A stretch of 64,000 nucleotides of DNA. Origin: Campanula takesimana (lineage: Eukaryota > Streptophyta > Magnoliopsida > Asterales > Campanulaceae). The notes under the pieces were generated by a model. That model had not been told where the DNA came from and made no database searches. It saw nothing but the letters and a program-made list of their open reading frames with translations. The stretch spans positions 186,001 to 250,000 of the forward strand of contig JAOWBW010001124.1 in NCBI GenBank assembly GCA_026119855.1, in the 5' to 3' direction. A program made the position numbers and the translations under genes. Below are positions 1 through 12,329 of the stretch, piece by piece (within the stretch, counting starts at the first letter, position 1; each line of letters starts with the position of its first letter).

Positions 1-1089
1 GTCTTGAATAAACCTATCAAGAAATCTACAGGTTTTCAAGAAGTGAAAAGGAAGAAAGGACCAACCATCAGCGAGCTCGTTGAACAAGGATTTCTCACTC
101 CGGCTCAAAGCGATGGTGGATTGTTATTCTCACGATGTGATGTAAGTGCAAGGAACAAGTTGAGAAAAGAAGTTTACATCAGACCTCAAGTTGAACCAAC
201 TGCTCCAATCTCCAAAATCAATGATGATGAAGTGATTGCTGAACAAGAAAAAATGTTGAAAAAGGCTGAAAAGGTAATCACTAGATTTGATAATATGAAG
301 GAAGCTTTAGCACTATCATGTGATGAAATTTCCCAGCTTAAGACCGAGAAATCTTTACTTAAATCTGAACTCACCCTCCTTAAGGAGCAGATAAAGAGCA
401 TGACTCCTCTTACTGTTAAAAACACTTTTCTAACAGAACAGAACTCACTTCTTAAAGTTCAAAACGGTGAATTAGTCGCTCAAATTAGTGATCTTAAAAA
501 GATTACAAATGAGTGGTCCAATTCTCGTGTCACTATGGAGAATATATTTGAGTCCCAAAAAGTCAGTGGTGATAAAAGTGGCTTGGGATTCTCATCAACT
601 AGTGGCAACTTTAAATGTGATATCTGTGCTGAAAGAGATAGTAAATTTACAAATCAGCAAACTTTTGAGATTCACAAGGAAAAACATTCTAATTCAATGG
701 GTAAAGGACAGGAAAAAGTCAAGAGACAAACATTCCATTATGTCTACCCAACGAAGCAATTGGGAAAGCTAATGGGAAAGATATAGCTACAGATGAATCA
801 TCCTCTAGCAAAATCCCTCTTGAAACAAAGCGCGCTCCTTCTCCGAGTGCTCATTATGCGCCTAGGAGCCACGCGCCTCATCGCCGTGCGCCTCCTAGCC
901 CTATGCGCCCTCCTAGATCAAGCGCTCCAAATTTCAAAAGAAGGATTTTTTAAGGCCAGTCCATCTGACCCAAAGAAGAATGCTATCCCAAAGAAAAGTA
1001 AAGAGTTTGTGAAAACTCATGTGATTGGTGGCTTTCATCATTGTTCCTTTTGTGATTGTTCTGGACACAAGGCCGTGGAATGTCTTTAG
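1..1089 (+). pseudogene. Sirevirus gag, 5' partial, frameshifted
   Basis: The window opens inside gag. The first 786 bases encode a Lys/Glu/Leu-rich protein with a long coiled coil (about residues 75-175) and a Cys pair followed by His residues (CDIC near residue 205). The frame then moves: an Ala/Pro/Arg-rich linker built largely of GCGCCT codons (about 800-930) is open in another frame, and a zinc-knuckle-like segment (CSFC...H...C, 1040-1083) is open in the original frame. This implies indels near 740 and at the T-run near 945. Gag forms the virus-like particle and binds element RNA. The coiled coil is a recognised feature of Sirevirus gag. Its true start is outside the window. Confidence 0.75.
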
Positions 1090-1198
1090 TGATTCACTCC
1101 CAATGCCAAAGGACGTAAAAACCCTAAGGTCAAGCAAGAGTGGGTTGTCAAAAGTTGCTAACCCGAGGACCCAAAAGGAATAAAGGGGACCTGCTTAA

Positions 1199-2170
1199 AT
1201 GTCTATATTTCAGGTTCTTTGTTTCATGGCTGGATCTTCAAAAGCTAGAAATTATGAATGGATTCTCGATAGTGGGTGTTCAAGACACATGACTGGAGAT
1301 GAATCCTTATTAGAAGATGTCCATAAAGAAAGAGGTCCCTCAGTAACATTTGGTGATAATAACAAAGGTCAAGTTGTCGCATATGGAAAGCTCAAGAAAG
1401 ACAAAGTGTGCATTGAAAGAGTCTCTCTCGTCGAAGGGCTCAAGCACAATTTATTATCCATATCTCAATTCTGCGACAAAGGATTAGAATGCCATTTCAC
1501 CTCAACTCAATGTCTTATCAAGAATGGAAAAACTGGAGCTACATTACTCACGGGATATCGTAAGACAAATATTTACATTATTGATTTCCATAGTATGAAC
1601 TCTAGTACTAATCTTTGTTTTGTAGCTAAAAGTGTGAGCGAAAATAGTTGGCTGTGGCACAAGCGCTTAAGTCACTTGAACTTCAAATATCTATCTAAAC
1701 TCAGCAGGAATAACCTTGTCAAAGGACTTCCCAAGGTTGCTGATCATCATGACAAGAAGTGCGCCGCGTGTCAACTTGGCAAACAACCGAAGAAATCTTT
1801 CTCCAGCAAGACCAATCCTTCAACTTCTAGATGTTTGCAACTGCTTCACATTGATCTATTTGGACCAGTCACCACTGCAAGTATTCGAAAGAATAAGTAT
1901 ACTCTAGTTGTGGTGGATGATTATTCAAGATACACATGGGTGGAAATGATGATCTCAAAAGACGATTGTTACGACATTTTGACCACCTTATTCAGACTGC
2001 TCCAAACCCAAAAAGAAGATGACATCGTTAGTGTTCGATCCGACAATGGAACAGAATTCAAGAACAACGGTGTTGCTCGATATTGCGACGATCATGGGAT
2101 AGATCACAACTTCTCAACCGCTGGAGTTCCTCAAAAAATGGGGTTGTGGAAAGAAAGAATAGAACGTTGA
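1199..2170 (+). pseudogene. Sirevirus pol, protease and integrase core
   Basis: 323 residues in one frame. The aspartic protease has the catalytic triplet D24-S-G in the context DSGCSRHMTG. The GAG-pre-integrase His/Cys zinc region follows (HKRLSHLN... CAACQLGK, about residues 155-200). Then comes the integrase core, with the first catalytic Asp in HIDLFGP and the second in SDNGTEF. The frame breaks near 2135 in an A6 run just before the third catalytic residue; the remainder of integrase continues in the next frame. In this family pol is made as a polyprotein with gag and cut by its own protease. Confidence 0.85.
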
Positions 2171-3868
2171 TTGAAGTGGGAAAGACGATGATAGCTGAAG
2201 CGAAATTGCCTAAGTACTTTTGGGAAGAAGCTATCAACAAAGCATGTTTTACTCAAAATCGTTCCCTCATCAACAAACTTCACAACAAGACTCCATATGA
2301 ACTTTGGCGTGGTAGAACTCCCAACATTGCATTCTTCAAGATCTTTGGTTTCAAATGTTATATCCTCTACAACGGAAACGAACATAGAGGTAAATTCGAT
2401 GCCAAAGCCGACGAAGGTATTTTTGTTGGGTATGCCAAACATTCTATAGATTTTCGCGTTTTTAATAGATCTATATTAGTGATAGTTGAATCTGTACATG
2501 TTACATTTGATGAACATTCTCTCCTTGAGCCACATTTGGCTCCAAATGTTGCTGATGATTCTGTTGAGCTTAATGATACAGGTGCTCCTATTTATGTTGC
2601 GCCTACTCAAAATCAGAATCTATCAACTCAAGGAAATCCATCCACATCAGTTGCGCCTAACTCCTCATATGGCGCGCCAAATGGATCATCAGTTGTGCCT
2701 CACTCACATGTTGCGCCTCTTGATTCCTCTCATGTGCCTATATCTACAGCTGCATCTGGTGTAAACCCAAGTTTCAACTCTACACCAATTCAACCCCCAA
2801 ATTTTGATGATTTAGAATCTGGTGAAGATGTACCAATTGAAGACCTTCAAGTTATTACGACTCAACCTAACTTACCTCCTGAAATTCGTGAAGTTAGAGG
2901 TCACCTAATCAATAATATCATTGGTGATCTAAACATTGGTGTTCGTACAAGGAGAGATACAAACTTTGATGCTTACACTGCTTTTATCTCTCAAATTGAA
3001 CCGAAGAAGGCTGATGAAGCGCTCCAAGATCCTAATTGGGTTGTTGCAATGCAAGAAGAACTCAATCAATTTGAACGATGTAAGGTTTGGACTCTTGTTC
3101 CAAGACCAAATGATCAAGGAGTGATTGGTACGAAATGGGTGTTCAGAAACAAAATGGATGAGAATGGAACCATCACGAGAAACAAAGCAAGATTGGTTGC
3201 ACAAGGCTATAGGCAAGAAAAAGGAATTGACTACGATGAAACCTTTGCGCCCGTAGCAAGACTTGAAGCTATCAGATTATTCCTAGCTTATGCTGCTCAC
3301 AAAGACTTCAAGCTATATCAAATGGATGTGAAGAGCGCGTTTCTAAATGGTGAACTCCAAGAACAAGTCTATGTTGCTCAACCACCTGGGTTTGAATATT
3401 CACAATTTCCAAATCATGTGTACAAACTCCAGAAAGCTTTGTATGGACTAAAGCAAGCACCAAGAGCATGGTACGATAGACTATCTAAGTTTCTCATTGA
3501 AAAAGGCTTTACTCGCAGTAAAATCGATACAACTCTTTTCATTGCCAAGCATAATGGTCATAAATTACTTGTTCAAATTTATGTTGATGATATTATATTT
3601 GGTTCTACTAATGAATTGTTGTGCAAGCGCTTTGAGAAACTAATGAAGAGCAAGTTTGAAATGAGCATGATGGGAGAACTCACATTCTTCCTCGGGCTTC
3701 AAATCAAGCAAATGAATGAAGGCATATTTATCAATCAAGCCAAATATACAAAGGACTTAATCAAGAAATTTGGACTTGAGAACGCCAAAGCATATGATAC
3801 TCCAATGGCCACCGGCAACAAACTCGACAAAGATTTAAAAGGTAAACGTGTTAATCAAATGCTCTATC
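2134..3868 (+). pseudogene. Sirevirus pol, integrase C-terminus and reverse transcriptase (5' portion)
   Basis: This continues pol in a shifted frame from the integrase motif NGVVERKNR, which holds the catalytic Glu. A Ser/Thr/Pro-rich linker follows (about 2560-2800), containing several GCGCCT codon pairs. Then comes the copia RT: KWVFRNK, YQMDVKSAFLNG, LYGLKQAPRAWY and the active-site YVDD near 3583-3594. The frame is open until it is cut at 3868 by the LTR of the nested copia element. The rest of RT and RNase H lies at 12330-12990 in the same frame once the nested element and one copy of the duplication are disregarded. Confidence 0.88.
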
Positions 3869-4707
3869 TGTTGGTAGTGGTGCCCTAGGCACGTCTTATA
3901 AACGTTGTAATTGTTATCATATATTTCATATCAATAAAGAGATGTTTTGATTATTATTGTTGTTCATGTTTACTTATAATAATCTCCGTCCCTAGTACTT
4001 GTTAAGCACTAGTATAAAGGCTAAATGATCATGGGATGATCATGTTAGATTTATGGGTACTTGTTTGGAACAAGGTACTGGACATGACCCGCTGTATGAG
4101 ATTTATGTCATGGTCTATGTCGTACATATATCTCATATTAGTTATGTCATTCGAATCCTTAGACATGAAGTTATTATAGTCTTCCACTTGATGAACATTA
4201 TGTTTGACATATTCAAACGCTACCTTTAACCGGGTAGTTATAAAGGGTATGATTGGCATAATCGGATTCACATAGGGAAGAGTAATAAGCTAAATGAATT
4301 TGTCCTTCTTCGGAGAGATGTCAAGCTAAGGCCTCTCGTAGGAATGATGTTGATGAAAATGTTCGGCCGGACTCAAATGAATTGATTAGATCAATGTCAT
4401 TTGTATTATCAACATATTCGGAATCGAGAAAGTATTGAACAAAACAAGTTGACTTGTTGACCATGACTTGTGTTCAATGACATCGTGGACAAAGGGATTA
4501 TGACATGTTCTAAAGGAATGCGAACTTGTATCTAGTTATACTATTTGGGTAGGTATGACGGTTTGCTAGAACCTAATCATATCTTATGGCTTCATGTTTG
4601 AACCCATTGCCAACTTAGTATAATCCTAGAGGGTCACACACAATAGAACGAATCTTAAATAAGGACTATATTGGAATTTTGGAATTTTTGGAAATCTGGA
4701 CAAGTGG

Positions 4708-4812
4708 GCGACCGCACAGTCTGGGTTGGGCGGCCGCACAGTTTGGCTCAGAAAGTACCAGAAACCTTCCAGATAGATGTGCGACCGCACAAGGGTTTTG
4801 GGCGGCCGCACA
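4708..4812 (+). promoter_or_regulatory. Four copies of a GCG(A/G)CCGCACA motif upstream of the LTR TATA box
   Basis: Copies start at 4708, 4730, 4781 and 4802, about 90-200 bp before the TATA box. Two read GCGACCGCAC and two read GCGGCCGCACA. The same block recurs in the 3' LTR (11680-11786), where one copy has lost a base. Three further copies lie in the leader after the primer site (5651-5710). The form in the leader, CTGTGCGACCGCACAG, is a near-perfect palindrome (7-bp arms, 2-bp centre). Position suggests a promoter element, but no binding protein can be named. Confidence 0.55.
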
Positions 4813-4902
4813 CCATGTCGGGACAGGTTTCCTAATTTGTTTTGGAAAGGAATTTTGGACGGGTTTAGACACAAGTTTCCTATTTGGAATAGGTCTAACT
4901 TG

Positions 4903-4910
4903 TATATAAA
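4903..4910 (+). promoter_or_regulatory. Probable TATA box of nested copia LTR
   Basis: TATATAAA in the 5' LTR, repeated at 11876-11883 in the 3' LTR. It lies about two thirds of the way through the LTR, where U3 would end. Inferred from motif and position only. Confidence 0.6.
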
Positions 4911-5357
4911 CAGCCAAATTCGGGCCAGAACATATCATAGCTTTTGTGCAAGTCTCCAAAGGGTTTGAGAGAGTTTTATTTTGTTCTAAGACATCCTAGA
5001 TTGAAGAACAAAATAATACACAAAAAAAATCCCATATAGTTCATATTAATTGTGAAAACGTGTTTCACAATTTTGGTCTAGAACCAAGATCAAGTGTTCT
5101 TGATATTCGTTTCATGGTGTGGATACCGCTAGAGGGTAAAGCTTATCATCTTGAAAGTTCGTGTTCTTACTTTTGTGATTAAAGCTTCAAGTTATCCACC
5201 AAGATCAAAGACCAAATTCAAAGTCATCAAGGGTTAGTTTTTCTGGTATTCATATTGTTGTATTTGATTTAATCATATAAATGGATCTATGGGCTTTGGG
5301 TTTCATAAAATTTTGAATGCTATTTTCCGCTGCGCATGTTACTACGAAACCCAACAG

Positions 5358-5369
5358 TGGTATCAGAGC
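5358..5369 (+). other. Primer binding site, initiator tRNA-Met
   Basis: TGGTATCAGAGC begins one base after the end of the 5' LTR. This is the standard plant copia primer site complementary to the 3' end of initiator tRNA-Met. Confidence 0.95.
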
Positions 5370-6875
5370 CCCGTTCATGTTGATTATTTCAATACTTAGA
5401 TCATGTTGTGTGTATATAAATTGTTTATGTGCCTAACATGATATGAATATTGGATATATGATGTTTATGTGTTATATGATTTTATGTGGTTTATTGTTTT
5501 ACAACTTTAATCGCACTATTGAATCGCACTAAAAATTATGGTGGATTCTGAATTGTTTGATTATTAATTTTGATTGAATCAAAGTTTTAATAATCGGGGA
5601 AAACAATTTTGAGACAAATTTTCGAACTTTAAAAATTCTGTCTGATGCTACTGTGCGACCGCACAGAAAATATTGTGCGACCGCACAGATTTTCGTGGGC
5701 GACCGCACAGTTGGTCAGAATCAGATTCTGGAATTTTGATGGGGTCCAACCGAATCAGTGACAATACCGGCCAGACTTGATGATCTGGAGCGGGTTTTGG
5801 GCAGTTGGTTTTGGTGTGGATTTTTGGGTTTGATTTTCCTATTTGTTTTGATCTTGTGATTCTAAGATTGGTTCAAGGTTTGGATGACTAATCTACGTTC
5901 ATTGAGATTGTGTTTCCCAAACTTGATCGCAATCAAAGTTTCAAAGATAAAACGAAGTTAGAATTATGAAGAGTTCATAATTGCTAAAATTGAGAAACAA
6001 AGTTCTTGATTCAAAGATTGGAGATCCATGTGGAATTGTGGATGCAATTGACCTACATTTATCGAGACCATCTATTGCTTAGTTTCGGCCACATGGACTA
6101 CTTTCTTGGTTTTTTGAATTAGTGCGGAATTGTGGATGCCTTATGGCTTAGTTTCGGCCGCACTTCTTGTTGTCTTGATTTGGAAGAAGATAACCAAAGT
6201 TCAAAGAGTCTCATCCTCATAATCATAGAGAAACTAATGACACATAAATATCATGCTTAAATTAATGGAGATTAATTTAGTGGCTAAACTTGATGCGTAA
6301 CCTGTTTATATTATGTGCTCATAAATGTGTTGTATGCTGTATGTGATGAACCTTCAAAGAAAGTTTTAAGTCTTTTATTGCCATGCCATGATTAAAACAC
6401 TTGTTAATACATGGGTGAATTTAATGTAGACCCGCCCTAGCGAGATGCATTGACTTTATTTATGTATGAGCAAGATAGATAATGTGGGCACGCCCTAGCG
6501 AGGCACATTAACTATACGTTTAAAATGGTTGGACTTAATTGGGCGTCAAAACAGTTTTGAGCCTAGGCAAAGATGAGATTTAACATGCTTTTTGAAATAT
6601 GATTTCTTAAAGAATCTCATAAAAGGAACTAAGGGTCATATGAGATATGATTGACAAGAGTTTGTCTACCTAATTAATTTGATTTTGTGTAATCTGCCTT
6701 AGCGGACTTAAAATTAAATTAAAGTGGGATCTTAACCCATTTAAATTATATTATACATTGGATGTATGAGAAGGTTATATAATTTAGTGGGAGTATTTTT
6801 GGAAAATACATTGTTTATTTCTTTAATGAAAATTGGTACTTATTAAATTTTGGAAATTTTGCATATTTGTAGATA
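5370..6875 (+). other. Untranslated leader of nested copia element
   Basis: About 1.5 kb with no long reading frame between the primer site and gag. It contains three GCGACCGCACAG motifs at 5651-5710 and a short GCCCTAGCGAG-type word repeated near 6430 and 6490. Nothing else is recognisable. Packaging and dimerisation signals are expected here in this family but cannot be pinpointed. Confidence 0.6.
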
Positions 6876-7664
6876 ATGACTACTAACACTCAATCAATTT
6901 CGTTGCGATCGATCTTTGAGAAGGATAAGCTCCAAGAGAATGGTACTAACTTTATGGATTTGATCCGTAGCCTAAGAATTGTTCTAAGGCAAGAAGATAA
7001 GTTGTACATTCTCGATGGGCCACTTCCTGCTGAACCAGAACCTACTACCCCTAGGGCAGAAAGAGACAGTTACAAGAAACATCGTAATGATTCTAGAGAT
7101 GTAAGCTGTCTCATGCTTGCTACTATGTACTCAAAACTCCAACAAATTTTGAAACATTTAGAAGCCTATGAGATAGGCGTGGAGTTAAGAGCCATGTTTC
7201 AAGAGCAAGCTAGGCAAGAGAGGTACAAGACCATTGTTGCATTCACTACTTGCAAAATGAATGAAGGGCAACAAGTGAGTCCTCACATGCTGAAAATGAA
7301 AGGTTATGTAGAGCACTTTGAGAAACTTGGCTATCCAATCCCATTGGAGCTAGCCACGGATCTCATTCTTAATTCATTGCCTAAAAGTTATAATCAGTTT
7401 GTGATGAATTATAACATGCATGGAATGGATAAGAATCTCTCCGAGTTGCATGGGATGCTTAAAACTGCGGAGATGAAGATTGCGGAGAAAGGTTCTCCCG
7501 TGCTCTTAGTTCATGATGGGAAGAAGGCTAGTGCCAAAGGAAAGGGTAAGAAAGTTGTCAAACCCAAGATAAGTAAGGCAAAGGTTGCCAAGGGAGGCAA
7601 AACCCGATTCACAAAAGGATGCAATATGTTTCCATTGTCAAGAAATTGGTCATTGGAAACGTAA
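6876..7664 (+). pseudogene. gag of nested copia element
   Basis: 262 residues from an ATG 1.5 kb after the primer site. It is a copia gag capsid domain of the UBN2 type, with hallmarks such as NFMDLIRSLRIVLRQ, a central YKTIVAF region and LSELHGMLKTAE. The C-terminal basic region slips out of frame near 7600. The zinc knuckle that should end gag is read in the next frame (from about 7627, CFHCQEIGHW). There its fourth ligand position is Tyr instead of Cys, so the knuckle is probably defective. This gives the packaging protein of the particle. Confidence 0.88.
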
Positions 7665-10600
7665 TTACAAGGCTTTCTTGGAAGAGCAAAAGAAGAAGAA
7701 GAGCAGCAAGGCTGCGTCGACTTCAGGTATCTATATGATAGATATTCTCCTTTCTACCACTGATTCTTGGGTATTGGATACCGGATGTGGTTCTCACATT
7801 TGTTTACATATGCAGGGTCTAAAGAATAGGAGACTACATAAAGAGGGTGAAGTAGACCTACGCGTGGGGAATGGAGCAAGAGTTGCTGCATTAGCCGTAG
7901 GGACTTATGAAGTCACTTTACTTTCCGGTTTAATACTTGTTTTGAACAACTGCTATTATGTACCGGATTTAAGTAGAAATATTATTTCAATTTCTTGTTT
8001 GGATAATGAAGGTTTTAAGTTTCTTATTGAGTATAAGAAATTTTCTATTTATTTAAATGATGTGCTTTATGGTATTGCTAATTCATTTAATGGCCTTTAT
8101 GTCTTGGATGTCAAGAATGAAAATAATGAAAATGTCTATCATATAAATAAGAAATCTAAACCTAATGATGTAAATCATACTTATTTGTGGCATTGCCGTC
8201 TTGGTCATATCAATGAGAAGCGTATCTCAAAACTCCATGGGGACGGTCTCTTAGGTTCATATGACATTGGGTCATATGACACTTGTGAGTTGTTTCTTCT
8301 TGGAAAAATGACTAAGACACCTTTTACCAAGTTAGGTGAAAGGGCAAGCGACTTATTGGGGTTGATACATTATGATGTATGCGGACCATTAAGTAGAAAT
8401 GCTAGGGAATGATTTCAATACTTCATAACCTTCACGGATGATTATAGTAGATTTGGGTATGTTTACCTAATGAAACATAAAAGTGAAGCATTTGAGATAT
8501 TTAGAATATTTCAAAATGATGTAGAAAAACAACTTGGCAAAAGTATTAAGGCACTTCGATCAGATTGAGGTGGAGAATACTTGAGTCATGAATTTGATGA
8601 TCATCTAAAGAATTGTGGAATAGTTTCACAATTGACTCCACCCGGAACACCACAATGGAATGGTGTGTCCGAGAGGAGAAATCGAACTTTGTTAGACATG
8701 GTTCGATCAATGATGAGTCAAGTTGATCTTCCAATATCCTTTTGGGGTAACGCCCTAGAAACCGCTGCTTTCACACTAAATCAAGTTCCAACTAAATCGG
8801 TTCCAAAGACTCCATATGAGATGTGGAGCGGAAAGAAACCTAGTTTGTCTTTCATGAGGATTTGGGGTTGCGAAGCCTTTGTCAAAAGACTTGTCTCCGA
8901 CAAACTAGCACACAAATCTGATAAATGTATTTTCGTGGGATATCCTAAGGAAACTAAAGGATATTACTTTTACAACCAAGAGGACAACAAAGTGTTTGTT
9001 GCCCGAACTGGTGTCTTTCTAGAGAAAGAGTTTCTCTCCAAAGAAATCAGTGGGAGTAAAATAAATCTTGAAGAGATTCGAGACCCAGAAAATAACATTG
9101 AACCAATAGTGGAACAAGAACAAGAACCACAAGGAGTTGTGAAACCTGTTCAAAATACACAAGTAACTCGCAGATCTAGTAGGTTACTATCCGAGCCCGA
9201 GAGATATGGATTTCTCGTAACGGATAGTAATGAGGTGGAAATCATTGCGAATGATGAACCGACAACCTACCAAGAGGCGATGTCTTCTCCTGATTCGGAT
9301 AAGTGGCTTAGAGCCATGGAATCTGAATTGCAATCCATGCAAGACAATCAAGTTTGGAACTTGATTGATGCGCCCGAAGGTGTAAAAACCATAGGATGCA
9401 AATGGGTCTTCAAGAAGAAGACTGACATGGATGGGAATGTGCATACTTACAAAGCTAGGCTTGTAGCGAAAGGTTATAGGCAAGTTCATGGTATTGACTA
9501 TGATGAGACCTTTTCACCCGTAGCAATGGTCAAGTCTATAAGAATTTTGCTTGCCATTGCCGCATATCATGACTATGAAATATGACAAATGGACGTCAAA
9601 ACCGCTTTCCTAAATGGAAAACTACAAGAGGATGTGTATATGACACAACCGGAAGGTTTTGAATAAGATTCTAAGGTATGCAAATTGCAGAGATCTATCT
9701 ATGGATTGAAGCAAGCTTCAAGGAGTTGGAATCTCCGTTTTGATGAATCGGTCAAATAGTTTGGTTTCATCAAGAACGAAGATGAGCCTTGTGCATACAA
9801 GAAGATTAGTGGGAGCATAGTGCTATTCCTTATTTTATACGTGGATGACATATTACTCATTGGAAACGATATTCCTACACTTCAGTCTGTAAAGACTTGG
9901 TTGGAAAAGTGTTTCGCAATGAAAGATATGGTGAAGCCGCATATATACTTGGCATTAAGATCTATAGAGATAGATCAAGGAGGCTACTTGGTTTAAGCCA
10001 AAGTACATACATTGACAAGGTCATTAGAAGATTCCGTATGGAAAATTTTAAAAGAGGTACCTTGCCCGTGTTACATGGAGTTTCTCTAAGAAAGACTCAA
10101 TGTCCTAAGATAAAAGATGAGCGTGAGAAAATGAATGATGTTCCATATGCTTCGGCAATTGGGTCCATCATGTATGCCATGATTTGTACTAGGCCGGATG
10201 TATCTTATTCTTTAAGCATGACAAGTATATACCAATCCGACCCCGGTGAAAATCACTGGATGGTTGTGAAAGCGAATCTTAAGTACTTGAGAAGAACTAA
10301 AGATTCGTTTTTGGTCTATGGAGGAATGGAAGATGATCTCGTGGTAAATGCTTACACGGATGCAAGCTTCCAGACCGACAAAGATGATAGTCGATCACAA
10401 TCGGGTTTTGTGTTTATGTTAAATGGTGGAGCTGTAAGCTGGAAGAGTTCCAAGCAAAGTACAACCGCTGATTCTACAACGGAAGCTGAGTATATTGCTG
10501 CATCAGATGCTGCAAAGGAAGCTGTTTGGATTAAGAAGTTCATTACTGAACTTGAAGTGGTTCCTAGTATTGGTAATCCATTAGACCTTTATTGCGATAA

Positions 10601-10829
10601 TAATGGTGCTATTGCTTAAGCAAAGGAACCAAGAGCACATCAGAAATCCAAACACATACTTAGGCGTTTTTATATCATTCGAGAAATCGTTGATAGGGGA
10701 GACGTAAATATATGCAGAGTACCTACTGATGACAATGTTGCGGACCCGCTAACAAAGGGACTTCCACAAGCTAAACATGAAGGTCATGTTAGGTCCATGG
10801 GTATTAGATACATGGGAGATTGGGCCTAG
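7585..10829 (+). pseudogene. pol of nested copia element (zinc knuckle, protease, integrase, RT, RNase H), multiply broken
   Basis: Domains in order: zinc knuckle (7627), protease DTG (WVLDTGCGSH, about 7768), GAG-pre-integrase (LWHCRLGH, about 8185), integrase core (TDDYSRFGY, then NGVSERRNR near 8660), RT (KWVFKKK, QMDVKTAFLNG near 9588, YVDD at 9838-9849), RNase H (TEAEYIAASDAAKEAVW near 10480). In-frame stops occur at 8410-8412, 8566-8568, 9583-9585, 9664-9666, 9757-9759 and 10617-10619, plus a frameshift near 9900-9950. Most stops sit where the family has Arg, Gln or Trp, the pattern expected from C-to-T or G-to-A decay of methylated DNA. The natural end is the TAG at 10827-10829. Confidence 0.9.
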
Positions 10830-10843
10830 GGCAAGTGGGAGAT
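10829..10843 (+). other. Polypurine tract of nested copia element
   Basis: Purine-rich GGGCAAGTGGGAGA immediately precedes the 3' LTR and directly follows the pol stop. This is the plus-strand primer position in copia elements. Confidence 0.85.
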
Positions 10844-12329
10844 TGTTGGTAGTGGTGCCCTAGGCACGTCTTATAAACGTTGTAATTGTTATCATTTATT
10901 TCATATCAATAAAGAGATGTTTTGATTATTATTGTTGTTCATGTTTACTTATAATAATCTCCGTCCCTAGTACTTGTTAAGCACTAGTATAAAGGCTAAA
11001 TGATCATGGGATGATCATGTTAGATTTATGGGTACTTGTTTGGAACAAAGTACTGGACATGACCCGCTGTATGAGATTTATGTCATGGTCTATGTCGTAC
11101 ATATATCTCATATTAGTTATGTCATTCGAATCTTTAGACATGAAGTTATTATAGTCTTCCACTTGATGAACATTATGTTTGACATATTCAAACGCTACCT
11201 TTAACCGGGTAGTTATAAAGGGTATGATTGGCATAATCGGATTCACGTAGGGAAGAGTAATAAGCTAAATGAATTTGTCCCTCTTCGGAGAGATGTCAAG
11301 CTTAGGCCTCTCGTAGGAATGATGTTGATGAAAATGTTCGGCCGGACTCAAATGAATTGATTAGATCAATGTAATTTGTATTATCAACATATTCGGAATC
11401 GAGAAAGTATTGAACAAAACAAGTTGACTTGTTGACCATGACTTGTATTCAATGACATCGTGGACAAAGGGATTGTGACATGTTCTAAAGGAATGCGAAC
11501 TTGTATCTAGTTATATTATTTGGGTAGGTATGACGGTTTGCTAGAACCTAATCATATCTTATGGTTTCATGTTTGAACCCATTGCCAACTTAGTATAATC
11601 CTATAGGGTCACACACAATAGAACGAATCTTAAATAAGGACTATATTTGAATTTTGGAATTTTTGGAAATCTGGACAGTGGGCGACGCACAGTCTGGGTT
11701 GGGTGGCCGCACAGTTTGGCTCAGAAAGTACCAGAAACCTTCCAGATAGATGTGCGACCGCACAAGGGTTTTGGGCGGCCGCACACCATGTCGGGACAGG
11801 TTTCCTAATTTGTTTTGGAAAGGAATTTTGGACAGGTTTAGACACAAGTTTCCTATTTGGAATAGGTCTAACTTGTATATAAACAGCCAAATTCGGGCCA
11901 GAACATATCATAGCTTTTGTGCAAGTCTCCAAAGGGATTGAGAGAGTTTTATTTTGTTCTAAGACATCCTAGATTGAAGAACAAAATAATACACAAACAA
12001 AATCCCATATAGTTCATATTAATTGTGAAAACGTGTTTCACAATTTTGGTCTAGCAACCAAGATCGAGTGTTCTTGATATTCGTTCATGGTGTGGATACC
12101 GCTAGAGGGTGAAGCTTATCATCTTCAAAGTTCGTGTTCTTACTTTTGTGATTAAGGCTTTAAGTTCTCCACCAAGATCAAAGACCAAATTCAAAGTCAT
12201 CAAGGGTTAGTTTTTCTAGTATTCATATTGTTGTATTTGATTTAATCATATGAATGGATCTATGGGCTTTGGGTTTCATAAAATTTTGAATGCTATTTTC
12301 CGCTGCGCGTGTTACTACGAAACCCAACA
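10844..12329 (+). repeat. 3' LTR of nested copia element
   Basis: 1486 bp, TGTTGG...CCAACA. It is followed directly by the target duplication CTATC and the resumed Sirevirus pol frame. TATA box at 11876-11883. Confidence 0.95.

Larger units (their letters stand above)
3869..5356 (+). repeat. 5' LTR of nested copia element
   Basis: 1488 bp, TG...CA ends with the short inverted repeat TGTTGG/CCAACA. Nearly identical to the 3' LTR at 10844-12329. It carries a TATA box and four GC-rich near-palindromic motifs just upstream of it. Confidence 0.95.
3869..12329 (+). mobile_element. Complete nested Ty1/copia retrotransposon
   Basis: 8461 bp bounded by LTRs that begin TGTTGG and end CCAACA. They are flanked by the 5-bp target duplication CTATC (3864-3868 and 12330-12334). 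It has a tRNA-Met primer site, a 1.5-kb leader, gag, pol (protease, integrase, RT, RNase H) and a polypurine tract. The two LTRs differ by roughly two dozen substitutions and a few single-base indels by eye (about 1.5-2 percent), so it is moderately young. Pol has several in-frame stops and at least one frameshift, so the copy is non-autonomous. It landed in the RT gene of the Sirevirus in the same orientation. Confidence 0.95.

Noticed and set aside
4029..4271. 80-codon minus-strand frame repeated at 11004-11246
   Set aside because: The two copies are the same position of the two LTRs of the nested copia element. No protein similarity.
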